This document shows, in pieces, positions 10,629 through 19,017 of a stretch of 26,549 nucleotides of DNA. A program made the position numbers and the translations under genes. Origin of the DNA: a virus; the IMG/VR virus record IMGVR_UViG_3300023184_000456, positions 1 through 26,549 of that record. The stretch is one strand, 5' to 3'. Numbering within the stretch: the stretch's first letter is position 1; every line of letters begins with the position of its first letter. Below the pieces are notes generated by a model that was not told the DNA's origin, searched no databases, and saw only the letters and a program-made list of their open reading frames with translations.

Positions 10629-12129
10629 GATCGCCGCCATTCAAAAGGCGCTCCCGACCCTCTCTATCAAGGAGAAGATGGAGCTGTTTGACATGCTGGA
10701 AGAGCGCGAGAAGCGCTACGGAGTGGCAGCAGCACGCCAAGACATGATTTCCTTTGCCAAACGGGTCTATCCGGGGTTCAAAGTGGGTCCGCACCACAGG
10801 AAACTGGCCAAAATCTTCACCGATGTGATTGAAGGACGCAAAAACCGGGTCATCATCAACATTGCCCCCCGTATGGGCAAGTCAGAATTTAGTTCTTACC
10901 TGTTCCCAGCCTTCTTTCTAGGGAAATACCCTAATAAGAAGATCATTATGGGCACGCACACCGCGTCTTTGTCGGAAGACTTTGGCCGCAAGGTGCGCAA
11001 TTTGATTGACAGCGAGGAGTACCGTGAACTTTTTCCCCAAACAGTTGTTGCCGATGACCAAAAAGCTGCTGGAAAATGGGGTACTGGTGCTGGGGGTCAG
11101 TATTACGCTGCTGGTGTCGGTGGCGCTCTTGCTGGTCGGGGGGCCGATCTGTTTGTTATTGATGATCCTCACTCGGAACAAGACGTAAAAGCCAACAGTC
11201 GTCTAGCGTTTGACACGGCGTGGAGTTGGTTCCAGACTGGCCCACTCCAGCGCTTGATGCCGGGGGGCGGAATCATTGTGGTGATGACCCGCTGGGGCAA
11301 ACTGGACCTGACCGGGCGGCTGATTGACTACCAAACCAAGAATCCCGAAGCACCGCCGTGGGAGATTGTGGAGTTGCCTGCCATACTGAACGAAGGCACG
11401 GACGACGAGAAGTCCCTGTGGCCAGAGCAGTGGCCACTGAAAGCGTTGAAGTCGGCCAAAGCGTCAATCGACCCCCAGTACTGGAACGCCCAGTACATGC
11501 AGCAGCCCACCAGCGACAATGCGGCCATCATCTCCAGAAAGAATTGGCGCATCTGGGAGGGGGAAGAGCCGCCCACCTGTGAGTACATCATCCAGTCATG
11601 GGACACTGCGTTTGAAGCCAAGACCAGCGCTGACTATTCCGCCTGTACGACTTGGGGTGTGTTCTACAACGAGGAGGAGAACGATGCTGCGCAGGTCATA
11701 CTGCTCGATGCGTTCAAGGACAGGATGCAGTTTCCTGAGTTAAAGGCCACCGCGCTCAAGCACTACAAGGAGTGGGAGCCAGATGCGTTCATCGTGGAAA
11801 AGAAGGCCGCAGGAGCGCCACTGATACAAGAGTTGCGCAGGATGGGCATACCCGTGCAAGAGACCAACCCCAGCCGGGGCAACGACAAAGTGGTGCGTCT
11901 AAACGCTGTTGCAGATTTGTTCACTTCGGGTACAGTCTGGGCACCTGACACACGCTGGGCTAGGGAGGTCATCGAGGAGGTGGCGTCCTTCCCCAACGGA
12001 GAAAATGATGACTACGTGGACACGACTTCTCAGGCGTTGCTGCGGTTTCGCCAAGGCGGGTTCATCAGTTTGAACACCGACGAGAAAGACGACCCCATCT
12101 ACTTCCGCCGTAAGGCGGCGTATTATTAA
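10594..12129 (+). CDS. terL: Terminase large subunit
   Basis: ATP-driven DNA-packaging motor with nuclease activity at the portal vertex. The 511-aa protein has a P-loop variant APRMGKS (91-97), Walker B LFVIDD (187-191), an ATPase coupling motif MTRW (231-234) and a C-terminal RNase H-like nuclease with SWDTAF (Asp337), FIVEKKAAG (Glu402) and DDYVDTTSQAL (Asp472/473 and Asp476). Length and motif order fit the TerL family of the Terminase_6/psiM2-ORF9-like branch. ATG 10594 is used because the N-terminal residues form coherent helices, although the ribosome-binding site is weak. Overlap with the small subunit suggests translational coupling. Confidence 0.93.
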   Translation: MKLNDLTLSPTEIAAIQKALPTLSIKEKMELFDMLEEREKRYGVAAARQDMISFAKRVYPGFKVGPHHRKLAKIFTDVIEGRKNRVIINIAPRMGKSEFSSYLFPAFFLGKYPNKKIIMGTHTASLSEDFGRKVRNLIDSEEYRELFPQTVVADDQKAAGKWGTGAGGQYYAAGVGGALAGRGADLFVIDDPHSEQDVKANSRLAFDTAWSWFQTGPLQRLMPGGGIIVVMTRWGKLDLTGRLIDYQTKNPEAPPWEIVELPAILNEGTDDEKSLWPEQWPLKALKSAKASIDPQYWNAQYMQQPTSDNAAIISRKNWRIWEGEEPPTCEYIIQSWDTAFEAKTSADYSACTTWGVFYNEEENDAAQVILLDAFKDRMQFPELKATALKHYKEWEPDAFIVEKKAAGAPLIQELRRMGIPVQETNPSRGNDKVVRLNAVADLFTSGTVWAPDTRWAREVIEEVASFPNGENDDYVDTTSQALLRFRQGGFISLNTDEKDDPIYFRRKAAYY

Positions 12130-12137
12130 GGACAGAC

Positions 12138-14630
12138 ATGGCAACCAATATCGACAAAGCGCTTTACCAACAGCCCCAAGGCATCGACGAGCTGGGGGAG
12201 CAAGAGGAGCCGCTTGAGATTGAGATCATTGACCCCGAAGAAGTCAACATCCACGCGGGGGACTTGGAGTTGTCAATAAAGCCCGGTGACGAAGAAGATG
12301 ACACGTTCAACGAGAACTTGGCCGAGGACATGGACCAGTCTGCCATCGAGTCTATGGCGGGAGACCTGTGTGGTGACATTGAGAATGACAAGAACTCCCG
12401 CAAGGACTGGGAGAAAGCCTATACAGAGGGGCTGAAACTACTGGGTCTTCAGTATGAGGAGCGCACGGAGCCGTGGAACGGAGCGTCTGGCGTGTTCCAC
12501 CCAATGATTACCGAAGCCGTTGTGCGCTTTCAGTCTGAGACGATCACGGAGACATTTCCCGCGCAAGGCCCGGTGCGGACCAAGATACTGGGTAAACAGA
12601 CCCCAGAGAAACAAGAAGCGGCTATCCGTGTCGAGTTCGACATGAACTACGAGCTGACCGAAGTGATGCGCGAATTCAGGCCAGAGCACGAGCGCATGCT
12701 GTGGAGCCTGCCAGCCACTGGTAGCGCGTTCAAAAAGGTGTACTACGACCCAAGCCTTGGCCGTCAGGTGTCGATGTTTGTGCCTGCTGAAGACATCATC
12801 CTGCCCTACGGGGCCACGGATTTGGACACCTGCTACCGCGTCACCCATGTGATGCGCAAGACCAAAAATGAGATTGTGAAACTCCAGCAAGCTGGGTTCT
12901 ACCGCGACATTGAGTTGCCCGATCCGTCCAAAGAACAAACCAACATCCAGAAAGCCAAGGACAAAGAGACCGGGTTTAGCGATTTGAACGACGAGCGCTA
13001 TATCATCTATGAGTGCCACGTTGACTTGGATTTGGACGGGTACGAGGACACCGATGGGGACGGGGAAGAAACTGGTATTGGGTTGCCATACGTAGTTACC
13101 CTTATAAAAGGAACCAATGATGTGTTGGCCATCCGCCGTAACTGGAAGGAAGACGATGACCTGCGACTCAAGCGACAGCACTTTGTCCACTACCAATACA
13201 TCCCCGGATTTGGGGCTTATGGCTTTGGTCTTTTCCACCTCATCGGTGGGTTTGCCAAGTCTGCGACCAGCATCATGCGCCAGCTTGTCGATGCGGGTAC
13301 GCTCTCAAACCTTCCCGGAGGACTCAAGTCTCGAGGACTTCGCATTAAGGGTGATGACACACCGATTCAACCCGGTGAGTTCCGAGACGTAGACATCGGC
13401 TCTGGAGCGCTTAGAGACAACATCCTGCCCCTGCCCTACAAAGAGCCAAGCAGCGTTCTGTACCAGTTGTTGGGGACCATCGTAGAAGAAGGCAGGCGCT
13501 TTGCCGCTACGGCGGATATGAAGGTCTCGGACATGAGCGCACAAGCGCCCGTGGGCACAACTCTGGCGTTGCTTGAAAGACAACTGAAGGTGATGTCGGC
13601 TGTTCAGGCCCGGTTGCACTACAGCTTCAAACAAGAACTACAACTGCTGGCCGGGCTGATTCGGGACTACACGGACCCCGAGTACGACTATGACCCAGAC
13701 AAGTCCAACCGCCGCGCCAAGCAAGAGGACTACAACCACGTTGACATCATTCCGGTGAGCGACCCTAACGCGGCCACCATGAGCCAGCGGGTTGTGCAGT
13801 ACCAAGCCGTCATCCAGATGGCACAGATGGCCCCCGACATCTACGACTTGCCCCAGTTGCACCGCCAGATGCTGGCTGTGCTGGGGATAAAAGACGCAGA
13901 CAAGCTCGTGCCCCTGCCTGACGACCAGAAACCGAAAGACCCCGTGTCTGAGAACATGGCTGCGCTTAAGATGGAGCCGCTCAAAGCGTTCTTCTATCAA
14001 GACCATGAGTCGCACATCAAGGTGCACATGATGGCCATGCAAGACCCCATCGTCATGCAGTTGATCGGCCAAAACCCCAAGGCACCGCAGATTCAAGCGG
14101 CCATGATGGCGCACGTTGCCGAGCACGTAGGGTTTGCGTATCGCCAAAAAATTGAGCAGCAGCTTGGCATGCCCCTGCCCCCACCAGAAGAGAAACTGCC
14201 ACCGCAGATTGAAGTGGCTCTGTCAGGGATGATGGCGCAGGCCGCGCAGCAAGTGCTCCAGCAAAACCAACAGCAAGCTGCCCAGCAGCAAGCGCAGCAG
14301 CAAGCCCAAGACCCCGTGCTTCAGGCGCAGCAAAAAGAACTGGCCATCCGCGAGCGTGAAGTCAACATCAAGGAACAGGAAGTTCAAGGCAAACTGGCCA
14401 TCGAGAACAAGAAGTTGCAAATTGACGCTACGGCAAAAGCGGGCAAGTACCAGATGGACAAAGAAGAGCAAAAGCTCAAGTCAATAGAGAACATGGGCAA
14501 GTTCGAAATGGCTAAAAAAGAACAACAGACCAACAACATGCAAAGGATGGGGGATGCCCTACTGCGTGCGGATGAGCAACTGTTTAAGCGCAAAGAAACC
14601 AACCAACGAAAGGAAACCCCTAAAGAATGA
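12138..14630 (+). CDS. Portal protein
   Basis: Forms the dodecameric channel at the packaging vertex. At 830 aa it is long, like portals of short-tailed phages. It follows the large terminase by 8 nt, and the portal call rests on this order plus length and sequence character. The N-terminus is acidic (1-60). Residues about 80-560 contain portal-like segments such as RTEPWNGASGVFHPMITEAV and LPATGSAFKKVYYDPSLGRQV with PAEDIILPYG. Residues about 697-730 are very Gln/Ala-rich, followed by a charged coiled coil to the C-terminus (REREVNIKEQEVQ...). The C-terminal extension resembles the barrel or coiled-coil tails of P22-type portals in character only. Confidence 0.85.
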   Translation: MATNIDKALYQQPQGIDELGEQEEPLEIEIIDPEEVNIHAGDLELSIKPGDEEDDTFNENLAEDMDQSAIESMAGDLCGDIENDKNSRKDWEKAYTEGLKLLGLQYEERTEPWNGASGVFHPMITEAVVRFQSETITETFPAQGPVRTKILGKQTPEKQEAAIRVEFDMNYELTEVMREFRPEHERMLWSLPATGSAFKKVYYDPSLGRQVSMFVPAEDIILPYGATDLDTCYRVTHVMRKTKNEIVKLQQAGFYRDIELPDPSKEQTNIQKAKDKETGFSDLNDERYIIYECHVDLDLDGYEDTDGDGEETGIGLPYVVTLIKGTNDVLAIRRNWKEDDDLRLKRQHFVHYQYIPGFGAYGFGLFHLIGGFAKSATSIMRQLVDAGTLSNLPGGLKSRGLRIKGDDTPIQPGEFRDVDIGSGALRDNILPLPYKEPSSVLYQLLGTIVEEGRRFAATADMKVSDMSAQAPVGTTLALLERQLKVMSAVQARLHYSFKQELQLLAGLIRDYTDPEYDYDPDKSNRRAKQEDYNHVDIIPVSDPNAATMSQRVVQYQAVIQMAQMAPDIYDLPQLHRQMLAVLGIKDADKLVPLPDDQKPKDPVSENMAALKMEPLKAFFYQDHESHIKVHMMAMQDPIVMQLIGQNPKAPQIQAAMMAHVAEHVGFAYRQKIEQQLGMPLPPPEEKLPPQIEVALSGMMAQAAQQVLQQNQQQAAQQQAQQQAQDPVLQAQQKELAIREREVNIKEQEVQGKLAIENKKLQIDATAKAGKYQMDKEEQKLKSIENMGKFEMAKKEQQTNNMQRMGDALLRADEQLFKRKETNQRKETPKE

Positions 14631-14821
14631 TTCAAGATTTCGCACGCGTATTGCGCGAACAAATACGCACCGACATGAACAACTACGCAGACGACTGCGC
14701 TGGTGGTGCGTGTCGCAATTTTGACGAGTACCAAAAACTTTGCGGAACCATTCAGGGTCTGGCTATCGCAGAGCGTTACATCATCGACCTTGCAGAGAAA
14801 GTTGAAAAATCCAATGAGTGA
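14627..14821 (+). CDS. Small helical protein after the portal (64 aa)
   Basis: This 64-aa helical protein has an ATG that overlaps the portal stop (ATGA). It contains FARVLREQIRTDMNNYADDCAGG and a GTIQGLAIAERYIIDLAEKVE helix. I recall small proteins of this type next to portal genes in related phages, but no function is established. Its end overlaps the GroES-like gene by 8 nt. It could be a portal or scaffold cofactor; that is inference from position. Confidence 0.7.
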   Translation: MIQDFARVLREQIRTDMNNYADDCAGGACRNFDEYQKLCGTIQGLAIAERYIIDLAEKVEKSNE

Positions 14822-15251
14822 ACTCGTACTTGAACCGGGGCAATTTGCCCTGCCTGAAGCAATCCAGCCCATCAATGCCCCGGCAGAAGACGCAGAAAAC
14901 GACGAGAAAGCAACCATGCTGCCAGAGCCGACAGGCTGGAAGCTGCTGTGTGCGGTGCCCGACATATCTGAAAAGATTGAAGGTACTGATCTCGATCTGG
15001 TTAAAGCATCATCCGTCATGCGCCAAGAAGAACACGCCACAACTGTTCTATTTGTGCTCAAGGTCGGCCCTGACGCATACAAAGACACCACCAAGTTCCC
15101 CGCAGGCGCGTGGTGCAAGGCAGGAGACTTTGTGCTGGTACGCACGTACTCTGGTACGCGCTTCAAAATTTTTGGTAAGGAGTTTCGCTTGATAAATGAC
15201 GATCAAGTCGATGCTGTTGTGCAAGACCCTCGCGGCTTAACCCGCGCTTGA
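14814..15251 (+). CDS. GroES-like (Cpn10-fold) co-chaperonin candidate
   Basis: This 145-aa protein with an extended acidic N-terminus (1-38) has a region 39-140 that follows the co-chaperonin-10 pattern. First is a strand PTGWKLLCAVPD (where GroES has a DRVIVK strand), then a variable loop 51-72 (mobile-loop position) and VLFVLKVGPDAYK (the GEVLAVG strand). Next come KFPAGAWCKAGDFVLVRTYSGTRF (the VKVGD-V-F-Y-G segment) and IFGKEFRLINDDQVDAVVQD (the EE-L-I-ESDILAIV end). A phage GroES would help the host GroEL fold the capsid protein, as T4 gp31 does. The gene sits between portal and scaffold, which fits. The start ATG 14814 is chosen over an upstream frame buried in the previous gene. Confidence 0.75.
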   Translation: MSELVLEPGQFALPEAIQPINAPAEDAENDEKATMLPEPTGWKLLCAVPDISEKIEGTDLDLVKASSVMRQEEHATTVLFVLKVGPDAYKDTTKFPAGAWCKAGDFVLVRTYSGTRFKIFGKEFRLINDDQVDAVVQDPRGLTRA

Positions 15252-15261
15252 AGGAGTAGAT

Positions 15262-16218
15262 ATGGCTGAACAATTCAGGTTCCCCGATGAACTGGAAGAC
15301 GAAAAGACCCCCAAGGTTGAAGTGTCTGTGGACGATGGAGATGTAGAAATCGAAGTCGTTGATGACACACCTATCCAAGACAGGGGCCGCAAGCCCTTGG
15401 AACGGGAGGTGGAAGACCCAACCGACGATGAAATTGAGACCTACTCCGATAAAGTCAAAGGACGCATCAAGGAGTTGACCCACGCCCGTCATGACGAGCG
15501 CCGGGCCAAAGAATCCACAATGCGTGAGAAGCAAGAACTCGAGCGTCTTGCACAGCAACTCATTGACGAGAACAAAAGACTAAAACAATACGTCTCAAAT
15601 GGCACTGAGCAGTACACCACAATGGCTAAAAGTGCAGCGGAAGCTGAACTTGAGAAAGCACGGCGGCAGTACAAGGATGCACAGGAAGCGTTTGACACTG
15701 ATGCCATCATTGCCGCCCAAGAAGCACTGACTGATGCCAAATGGAAGTTGGAGCAAGCGAAAACTTTTCGCCCACCCTCTTTACAAACGGAAGAATATGC
15801 AGTACAAACTAGGCAAAGCGCACCCGAACAAGCGCAACCAGACGAAAAAACCCTGCGCTGGCAGGCTAAAAACCAGTGGTTTGGTTCAAACGGGTTCGAA
15901 GAAGTCACCAGCTACGCACTAGGGCTGCATCAGAAGCTAGTCAACAACGGGGTAGACCCCCGCACTGAAGAATATTTCGAGCAAATTGATGCTCGCGTGA
16001 AGTCGAAGTTCCCCGAAGTTTTCGGTGGTGCAGAAGACAAGCCAAGGTCGGGAGATTCCCCAAGACGACCTGCTGCCGTTGCAGCTCCCGCGACCCGTTC
16101 GTCGGGAGCCAAGAAAGTCCAATTAACGCAGACCCAAGTAGCATTGGCGAAGAAGTTTGGATTAACCCCGCAGCAGTACGCTGCTCAAGTAGCAAAGTTG
16201 GAGAATCAAAATGGCTGA
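15262..16218 (+). CDS. Putative capsid scaffold protein
   Basis: This 318-aa, highly charged, largely coiled-coil protein is in the usual scaffold position between portal and capsid genes. Residues 1-60 are acidic and disordered. Residues about 68-175 form a long charged helix rich in Glu/Lys/Arg/Gln (ERRAKESTMREKQELERLAQQL...). The C-terminal segment (KKVQLTQTQVALAKKFGLTPQQYAAQVAKL) is a small helix-turn-helix-like tail, as in scaffolds that bind the coat protein. AAGGAG precedes ATG 15262. No protease motif is seen. Confidence 0.75.
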   Translation: MAEQFRFPDELEDEKTPKVEVSVDDGDVEIEVVDDTPIQDRGRKPLEREVEDPTDDEIETYSDKVKGRIKELTHARHDERRAKESTMREKQELERLAQQLIDENKRLKQYVSNGTEQYTTMAKSAAEAELEKARRQYKDAQEAFDTDAIIAAQEALTDAKWKLEQAKTFRPPSLQTEEYAVQTRQSAPEQAQPDEKTLRWQAKNQWFGSNGFEEVTSYALGLHQKLVNNGVDPRTEEYFEQIDARVKSKFPEVFGGAEDKPRSGDSPRRPAAVAAPATRSSGAKKVQLTQTQVALAKKFGLTPQQYAAQVAKLENQNG

Positions 16219-16663
16219 AAACCGTACCCCCCGTGACCTTGTGTCGCGCGACAAGCAAACTCGTTATGTGTATACGCCGTCCTCGGCACTGCCTGACCCC
16301 ACTCCGGAGCCGGGATATGTGTACCGTTGGGTAGCTACACACGTATTAGGGCAAGCTGAACCCACCAACGTGTCTCGAAAGATGCGCGACGGTTGGGAGC
16401 CAGTCAAGGCAGAAGATCATCCGGAATTGATGATTGAAGGTAGTGCAAAGACCGGGAACGTGGAGATTGGCGGGCTCATGCTCTGCAAAATGATCGCCGA
16501 AAAAGCACGCGCACGGGATGATTATTACGACCGACAAGCACAAAACCAGATGGAATCGGTGGACAACCACTTCATGCGAAACAATGATCCTCGTATGCCC
16601 TTGTTTGCGGACCGCAAGTCCACAGTCAGCGGCGGCAAAGGGTTTGGTTCAGGTTCTAAGTAA
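16211..16663 (+). CDS. Hypothetical head-module protein (150 aa)
   Basis: This 150-aa basic protein overlaps the scaffold gene by 8 nt. It contains EPGYVYRWVATHVLGQAEPTNV, then KMRDGWEPVKAEDHPELM, and a C-terminal GGKGFGSGSK tail. A pattern of Tyr/Trp in a beta-like N-terminal half, followed by a helical segment (MLCKMIAEKARARDDYYDRQAQ), suggests a small structural or assembly protein. I recall similar proteins upstream of capsid genes in environmental phages, without known function. No signal peptide or membrane segment is present. Confidence 0.7.
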   Translation: MAENRTPRDLVSRDKQTRYVYTPSSALPDPTPEPGYVYRWVATHVLGQAEPTNVSRKMRDGWEPVKAEDHPELMIEGSAKTGNVEIGGLMLCKMIAEKARARDDYYDRQAQNQMESVDNHFMRNNDPRMPLFADRKSTVSGGKGFGSGSK

Positions 16664-16678
16664 ACAAGGAGTCCTTAA

Positions 16679-17305
16679 ATGGCATCAGTAGCATCCCCAT
16701 ACGGGCTAAAACCCGTGAATGAGCTGGGTGGCACACCATACGCAGGTGCAACCCGTTCTTATCTCATCGACCCCGCAGGCACGGCCTCGAGCATTTACAA
16801 CGGTTCGCCCGTGTATGTGAATGCGTCTGGCTATCTGGCTGTGGCCACCGCAACTGGCGCTGATGCGACCACCAACGGCTTTCCTACTGGCACCGCTAAC
16901 ACGGGCATCGTAGGTGTGTTTGTTGGCTGTTCTTACATCAACACCCAAGGCCAAGTGATCTACGCTCAGTACTACCCCACGGGTGTGACTGGTGTGGTTA
17001 ATGCCTACGTTGTGGATGATCCCGGCGTTGTGTTCCAAGTCCAGTCCGCTGGCACTGTGGCACAAACTGCACTGGGCGCAAACGTGTTCTTCTCAACCAG
17101 CGCTGTGTCAACTGGCAGCACAACCACAGGTAACTCTACGGCTTCTGTCGTGGCAGGTTCCTCGGCTGTGACCACCACCGCAGCATTCCGTGTTGTTGGG
17201 TTCGTTAATATGCAAGGTTTCTCGACTGTGGGCGACGCCTACACCGATATTCTGGTCAAAATTAACCCCGGCTATCACTCATTTACCAACGCAGTTGGCC
17301 TGTAA
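16679..17305 (+). CDS. Putative head structural or decoration protein (208 aa)
   Basis: This 208-aa, Thr/Ser/Ala/Gly/Val-rich, almost fully beta-structured protein begins MASVASPYGLKPVNELGG and contains a YINTQGQVIYAQYYPTG stretch. Such composition and position immediately before the major capsid gene suggest a capsid-associated (decoration or vertex) protein. An AAGGAGT ribosome-binding site and compact spacing suit strong expression, as for the following capsid gene. There are no cysteines outside one in VGCSY. Identification is by composition and context only. Confidence 0.65.
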   Translation: MASVASPYGLKPVNELGGTPYAGATRSYLIDPAGTASSIYNGSPVYVNASGYLAVATATGADATTNGFPTGTANTGIVGVFVGCSYINTQGQVIYAQYYPTGVTGVVNAYVVDDPGVVFQVQSAGTVAQTALGANVFFSTSAVSTGSTTTGNSTASVVAGSSAVTTTAAFRVVGFVNMQGFSTVGDAYTDILVKINPGYHSFTNAVGL

Positions 17306-17318
17306 GGAGTAACTCAAA

Positions 17319-18248
17319 ATGGCAATTTCACGCGCACAACTACTTAAAGAGTTGCTCCCTGGTCTGAACGCTTTGTTCGGTTTGGAATACGCTCGCTACG
17401 GCGAAGAGCACAAAGAAATCTACGAAACTGAGAAATCAGAGCGTAGCTTCGAAGAAGAGACCAAGCTTGCTGGTTTCGGTGCTGCTCCCGTCAAGAACGA
17501 GGGTTCCGCTATTTCCTACGACAATGCGCAGGAAGCGTTCACCGCCCGTTACAACCACGAAACCATCGCCCTGGGCTTCTCGATCACTGAAGAAGCGGTC
17601 GAAGATAACTTGTACGACAGCCTGTCTGCTCGTTACACCAAAGCCTTGGCCCGTGCGATGTCCTACACCAAGCAAGTTAAAGCCGCATCCGTTATCAACA
17701 ACGGTTTCAACGGTTCTTTCCTGGGTGGTGACGGCGTGACCTTGTTCGGTAACAACAGTTCCAGCGTTCGCGTTGGCCACCCCTTGGTTAATGGCGCGGT
17801 TAACTACAATAGCCCCACCACTGGCGTGGACTTGAACGAAACCTCCTTGGAAAATGCCGTGATTCAAATCGCTGCATGGACCGATGAGCGCGGTCTGTTG
17901 ATCGCCGCCAAGCCCCGCAAGATGGTCATCCCCCCAGCACTGATGTTCGTTGCCAAGCGTTTGCTTGACACTGAACTGCGTGTTGGCACCACTGACAACG
18001 ACATCAACGCGTTGAAACAGATGGGTGCGATTCCTGAAGGCTACACCGTCAACCACTTCTTGACCGACACGAACGGCTGGTATTTGATTACCGACGTTCC
18101 CAACGGCATGAAGCATTTCGAGCGTATGCCTTTGGCTAACTCGATGGACGGTGATTTTGACACTGGCAACGTTCGCTACAAGGCCCGTGAGCGTTACAGC
18201 TTTGGATGGAGCGATCCGCTCGGGATGTGGGGTTCTGCCGGAGCTTAA
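17319..18248 (+). CDS. Major capsid protein (Mu gpT-like, HK97 fold predicted)
   Basis: The 309-aa main shell protein begins MAISRAQLLKELLPGLNALFG, followed by EYARYGEEHKEIYETEKSERSFEEE. A charged E-loop-like region is followed by the P-domain helix region (ITEEAVEDNLYDSLSARYTKALARAM). A second half carries GLLIAAKPRKMVIPP, RLLDTELRVGTTDNDINAL and a C-terminal WYLITDVPNGMKHFERM. That is the pattern of Mu-like major head subunits. Codon use is rich in GCT, GGT, CGT and AAC, as expected for a highly expressed gene. It is preceded by TAAGGAGT and closed by a terminator 16 nt after its stop. Confidence 0.88.
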   Translation: MAISRAQLLKELLPGLNALFGLEYARYGEEHKEIYETEKSERSFEEETKLAGFGAAPVKNEGSAISYDNAQEAFTARYNHETIALGFSITEEAVEDNLYDSLSARYTKALARAMSYTKQVKAASVINNGFNGSFLGGDGVTLFGNNSSSVRVGHPLVNGAVNYNSPTTGVDLNETSLENAVIQIAAWTDERGLLIAAKPRKMVIPPALMFVAKRLLDTELRVGTTDNDINALKQMGAIPEGYTVNHFLTDTNGWYLITDVPNGMKHFERMPLANSMDGDFDTGNVRYKARERYSFGWSDPLGMWGSAGA

Positions 18249-18263
18249 TACTCTGGTATGTAG

Positions 18264-18293
18264 AAAAGGGGGCTTCGGCCCCCTTTTCTTTTT
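18264..18293 (+). terminator. Rho-independent terminator after the capsid gene
   Basis: GGGGGC-TTCG-GCCCCC (18268-18283), extended by AAAA/TTTT, is followed by CTTTTT. It has a stable UUCG tetraloop and a U-rich tail. It has the same 16-nt core as the terminator at 19527-19549. Confidence 0.92.
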
Positions 18294-18294
18294 G

Positions 18295-18303
18295 TGCTAT
18301 ATT
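18295..18303 (+). promoter_or_regulatory. Extended -10 candidate for the HNH gene
   Basis: TGCTATATT matches the extended -10 form TGnTATAAT at 8 of 9 positions. No -35 is visible because the terminator lies upstream. A transcript starting near 18310 would begin around the hairpin that covers the HNH ribosome-binding site. Confidence 0.4.
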
Positions 18304-18304
18304 A

Positions 18305-18322
18305 CCTGTGTCGTAACACAGG
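18305..18322 (+). promoter_or_regulatory. Hairpin overlapping the HNH ribosome-binding site
   Basis: CCTGTGT-CGTA-ACACAGG forms a 7-bp perfect stem whose 3' arm contains the AGG of the AGGAGGG ribosome-binding site (18320-18326) of ATG 18331. Read-through RNA from the capsid operon would fold it and hide the site. Confidence 0.6.
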
Positions 18323-18330
18323 AGGGCATC

Positions 18331-18921
18331 ATGGAGTACCCAAAAACAAGAGCGGAAGCCAAAGCCGCAGGCGCTAAGTACTATTTCACTGGGCAACCGT
18401 GCAAACACGGCCATGTTGCTTTACGAAAAACCAAAGGCGCGTGTATTGAATGTTTGAAAGCGGAATGGGAAAAAGGCAATGAGACTCGTGCGGAATATTT
18501 TTGTGAGTACAACCGATCTGACGCAGGGATAGAAGCCAAACAGGAGTACTACAAACGAAATCGAGGGGCCGTAATTGCTCGCGCACAGGCAAGACCTTCA
18601 GAAGAAAAAAGGGCGTATAGGGCTGCGTGGAAAGCAAACAACGCCGATCAAGTTTTGGCGGACAACAAAGTTCGCCGCCGTAAGCACCGCCAAGCCACTC
18701 CGCCTTGGATCACTCGAAAACAAAAATCGGAAATTCGGCAGCTCTATCAAATTGCCATAACCATGTCTAGAACCACTGGTGAGCGCTATGTGGTAGATCA
18801 CATCGTCCCGTTAAGGTCTGATTTTGTGTGTGGGCTGCATGTGCCTTGGAACCTGCGGGTAATCACCCAAGAGGAGAATTTGAAGAAGTCAAACAAGCTG
18901 CTTGACACGCCCCAAGAATAG
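18331..18921 (+). CDS. HNH endonuclease, free-standing homing type
   Basis: This 196-aa nuclease has a metal-dependent C-terminal HNH domain: VDHIVPLRSD (155-164, catalytic His157), then CGLHVPWNLRVIT (167-179, Asn174) and ENLKKSNK (182-189, Asn183). The N-terminal part has C24-KHGH-C38-x2-C41, a probable zinc-binding region. The middle is basic and helical and may hold the DNA. It lies between the capsid gene and another structural gene, flanked by terminator and promoter. This is typical of a free-standing selfish endonuclease inserted in a late operon. No intron or split gene is visible around it. Base use looks somewhat less biased than the capsid gene. Confidence 0.88.
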   Translation: MEYPKTRAEAKAAGAKYYFTGQPCKHGHVALRKTKGACIECLKAEWEKGNETRAEYFCEYNRSDAGIEAKQEYYKRNRGAVIARAQARPSEEKRAYRAAWKANNADQVLADNKVRRRKHRQATPPWITRKQKSEIRQLYQIAITMSRTTGERYVVDHIVPLRSDFVCGLHVPWNLRVITQEENLKKSNKLLDTPQE

Positions 18922-18929
18922 TGTATATT
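18902..18929 (+). promoter_or_regulatory. Strong sigma70-like promoter, rightward
   Basis: A perfect TTGACA (18902-18907), a 16-nt spacer and TATATT (18924-18929, 5 of 6) overlap the 3' end of the HNH gene. It would start transcription near 18936, just before a structured leader and the 166-aa structural gene. It is one of the best promoters in the window. Confidence 0.7.
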
Positions 18930-18935
18930 GCAACC

Positions 18936-18993
18936 ATTCCGGGAAACCCGGTGTATCAAACAGTCCCGGCTGACTGTCATGCAAGATTGATAC
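18936..18993 (+). promoter_or_regulatory. Structured 5' leader
   Basis: Downstream of the promoter are CCGGG-AAA-CCCGG (18939-18951) and a composite hairpin. The composite hairpin has an outer stem GTATCAA/TTGATAC (18953-18959 with 18987-18993) and an inner stem ACAGTC/GACTGT (18960-18965 with 18972-18977), with a bulge at 18978-18986. It could stabilise the mRNA or control translation of the gene at 19018. Confidence 0.5.
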
Positions 18994-19017
18994 GCCTTAA
19001 CGCATGGAGAAATTCTC

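Noticed and set aside
12438-13238. 266-aa minus-strand frame opposite the portal gene
   Set aside because: It is fully antisense to the portal gene, with no ribosome-binding site and no domain.
14384-15166. 260-aa minus-strand frame across portal end and GroES-like gene
   Set aside because: It spans three well-supported plus-strand genes; Ser/Cys-rich composition is typical of antisense translation.
17436-18116. 226-aa minus-strand frame opposite the capsid gene
   Set aside because: It is a by-product of the biased codon use of the highly expressed capsid gene; no start signal or family is seen.
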